A stretch of 7,396 nt of DNA from Anaerolineae bacterium (lineage in GTDB: Bacteria > Chloroflexota > Anaerolineae > 4572-78 > NAK82): NCBI GenBank assembly GCA_025062175.1, contig JANXAX010000119.1:1-7396 (forward strand), in the 5' to 3' direction. How positions within the stretch are numbered: the stretch's first letter is position 1; each line of letters begins with the position of its first letter. Of this stretch, positions 5,812 to 7,396 are shown piece after piece. Position numbers and translations under genes: made by a program. A model generated the notes under the pieces. The model saw only the letters and a list, made by a program, of their open reading frames with translations, was not told the DNA's origin and did not search any database.

Positions 5812-7316
5812 GCGAGACAGACAATACCCCTCGACCGCTGAGGATTCTGTTGTTGGCTGCCGAGGTCGTTCCGTTCGTCAAGACGGGCGGGCTGGCGGAT
5901 GTAGCCGGCTCGTTGCCCCCTGCGATTCGAGCATTAGGCCATGACATCCGGGTGGCCATGCCGCGTTACGGTCGCATCGACCCGCGCCGCTTCAACCTCA
6001 AGTTGCTGCCGAAAACCTTCGTGGTACCGCTCGACAATCGTATGGAACCTGGCCAGCTGCGCGAGGGCCGTCTGGCCTATGATGTGCCCATCTATTTTGT
6101 GGAAAACGCACGCTACTTCGATCGTGAGGGCATCTACATGTACCCCGACGATGCCGAGCGCTTTATATTCTTCTGCCGGGGAGCACTGGAAGGGGTGCGT
6201 CAATTGGGCTGGCAGCCAGACGTAGTCCACTGTCACGATTGGCAGACGGCACTGGTACCTAATTGGCTCAAGACCATCTATGCGCGCGATCCTTTCTTCT
6301 GCCAGACGGCCAGTGTGTACACCATTCACAGCTTAGCATTTCGGGGAATCTTTGGCCGCCGTGTCCTCGAGATCGCCGGCATCGCCGAGTATGAGTTCAC
6401 AGCCGGTCCGGATGGCACTCGCGATGGACAGGTGGTGGACTTTATGGCACGCGGAATCACCTATGCCGATGTGATCAACACGGTCAGTCCTACCTATGCC
6501 CGCGAAATTCTCACCCCGGAATTTGGCGAAAACCTGGACGGGTTATTGCGACAGCGCCAAGATCGCCTGTTCGGGATTTTGAATGGATTAGACGCAGAGG
6601 ACTACAACCCCGCCACCGACCCGTATATAGCGCGTCGTTATACAGCGGAGACGCTGGAACAGCGCGCGGAAAACAAAGCCGCTTTGCAACGCTATGCGGG
6701 CCTCGAGGTGGCCCCGGAAACACCTCTGCTCGGTGCCATCTCGCGGCTGACAGATGACAAAGGCTTCGACCTGATCCAGGCAATGCTCGAGCCGATGCTG
6801 AAACATCTGGATGTCCAGTTCGTTCTGATGGGCACGGGCGAGGAACGCTATCACCGCTTCTTTTTGGAAATAGCGCAGCGCTATCCCGGCCGTATGGCGG
6901 TCTTTCTGACCTTTAACACCCCATTGGCCCGTCGTATTTATGCCGGTACGGACATTTTTCTGATGCCCTCGCGCTTCGAGCCATGTGGACTGGGACAAAT
7001 GATCGCGATGCGTTATGGCAGCGTGCCCCTGGTGCGCGCAGTCGGTGGTTTAGTGGACACGGTGCAAGATTATGATCCGAGTGCCCAAACCGGCACCGGA
7101 TTCCTTTTCCGTGCTTACGACGCTTTGGCGTTCTACACCGCGGTCGTGCGTGCGGTGGAAACGTATCGCTATACGGACGTCTGGCGCAAGCTGCAACAAC
7201 GTGGTATGCAACAGGATTTCTCGTGGCAAGCTTCTGCGCGCGCTTATGTGGAGCTGTATCGACTGGCGTGCAGCCTGCGCGCTCAGATGGCGCAAGGCAT
7301 CTCACGGACTTCATAG
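5808..7316 (+). CDS. glgA: Glycogen synthase (ADP-glucose type, glycosyltransferase family 5)
   Basis: This 502-residue protein fits bacterial GlgA (about 475-500), which transfers glucose from ADP-glucose to the non-reducing end of alpha-1,4-glucan. The N-terminal Rossmann domain begins with ILLLAAEVVPFVKTGGLADV (13-32) and contains the nucleotide-sugar-binding KTGGL (25-29). PDVVHCHDWQTALVPNWLK (137-155) and VYTIHSLAFRGIF (170-182) follow. The C-terminal domain has GAISRLTDDKGFDL (309-322), with Arg313 and Lys318 in the phosphate-contact region, FVLMGTGE (338-345), and TDIFLMPSRFEPCGLGQM (381-398) containing the catalytic-type Glu391. GGLVDTV (413-419) lies near the donor site. Nothing appears truncated. 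The ATG at 5808 overlaps the preceding TGA by four bases, with AAGG at 5798-5801 six bases upstream. The in-phase TTG at 5781 lies inside the HAD gene and is less likely. Preference for ADP-glucose over UDP-glucose is family knowledge, not visible proof. Confidence 0.97.
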   Translation: MSETDNTPRPLRILLLAAEVVPFVKTGGLADVAGSLPPAIRALGHDIRVAMPRYGRIDPRRFNLKLLPKTFVVPLDNRMEPGQLREGRLAYDVPIYFVENARYFDREGIYMYPDDAERFIFFCRGALEGVRQLGWQPDVVHCHDWQTALVPNWLKTIYARDPFFCQTASVYTIHSLAFRGIFGRRVLEIAGIAEYEFTAGPDGTRDGQVVDFMARGITYADVINTVSPTYAREILTPEFGENLDGLLRQRQDRLFGILNGLDAEDYNPATDPYIARRYTAETLEQRAENKAALQRYAGLEVAPETPLLGAISRLTDDKGFDLIQAMLEPMLKHLDVQFVLMGTGEERYHRFFLEIAQRYPGRMAVFLTFNTPLARRIYAGTDIFLMPSRFEPCGLGQMIAMRYGSVPLVRAVGGLVDTVQDYDPSAQTGTGFLFRAYDALAFYTAVVRAVETYRYTDVWRKLQQRGMQQDFSWQASARAYVELYRLACSLRAQMAQGISRTS

Positions 7317-7367
7317 CCCAGAGGAGGTCACGCCGGAAGGTAAATGGATGCCACGTCAACACCGGCT

Positions 7368-7374
7368 AGGAAGG
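7368..7374 (+). promoter_or_regulatory. Ribosome binding site of the gene at the right edge
   Basis: AGGAAGG lies 5 bases before the ATG at 7380. A second site, GGAAGG at 7335-7340, lies 7 bases before a different-phase ATG at 7348 and 3 bases before ATG 7344. A purine-rich GAGGAGG at 7321-7327 has no well-spaced start. The start is therefore unsettled. Confidence 0.45.
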
Positions 7375-7379
7375 TTCTT

Positions 7380-7396
7380 ATGGTACGCAATGTCAA
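7380..7396 (+). CDS. Start of a further plus-strand gene (cut by window edge)
   Basis: Only about five codons are visible: M-V-R-N-V. The start is chosen for the well-placed AGGAAGG. A start at 7344 in the same phase would add 12 residues (MDATSTPARKVL), and an ATG at 7348 opens another phase (MPRQHRLG onward) that also stays open to the edge. After glgA, a glucose-1-phosphate adenylyltransferase (GlgC) would be a natural neighbour, and such proteins often begin with a few residues before a Gly-rich LILAGG motif. That motif lies beyond the window, so the identity is a guess from context. Confidence 0.35.

Noticed and set aside
6588..6998. 136-codon minus-strand frame inside glgA
   Set aside because: Antisense to a fully conserved glgA region; no motif and no plausible start signal.

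Overview
The window looks like a core-metabolism stretch of a bacterial chromosome, about 60% GC by eye. The protein styles (a YfhO-type giant membrane protein, a standalone GreA next to a bacterial class II LysS, a GlgA of the bacterial ADP-glucose type) suggest Chloroflexota, possibly an Anaerolineae-like lineage. That assignment rests on recalled family resemblance only. I see no insertion sequence, CRISPR array, prophage gene or complete tRNA/rRNA.

Layout. From 1083 leftwards off the window edge, on the minus strand, runs an uninterrupted 361-codon reading frame: the N-terminal part of a polytopic YfhO-like membrane protein. A 245-base divergent intergenic region (1084-1328) follows. It holds candidate promoters facing both ways and a curious tRNA-like segment. 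From 1329 to the right edge everything is on the plus strand and closely spaced: greA (transcript cleavage factor), lysS (lysyl-tRNA synthetase), purH (last two steps of IMP synthesis), a HAD-superfamily protein with an altered motif I, and glgA (glycogen synthase). The first codons of one more gene lie at the right edge. Gaps are 73 bases (greA-lysS), 101 bases (lysS-purH), 40 bases (purH-HAD) and a 4-base ATGA overlap (HAD-glgA). I see no convincing rho-independent terminator, so one long transcription unit, perhaps with internal promoters, is plausible.

How the genes fit together. greA and lysS serve transcription and translation, and purH serves nucleotide supply: a growth-related housekeeping block. 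The HAD-glgA pair begins a probable storage-polysaccharide module, and the partial gene downstream may continue it. The items most worth a second look are the edge-truncated membrane protein, the tRNA-like elements in the greA leader, the Asp-to-Gly change in motif I of a HAD protein translationally coupled to glycogen synthase, and the palindrome/hairpin-bearing lysS-purH gap.
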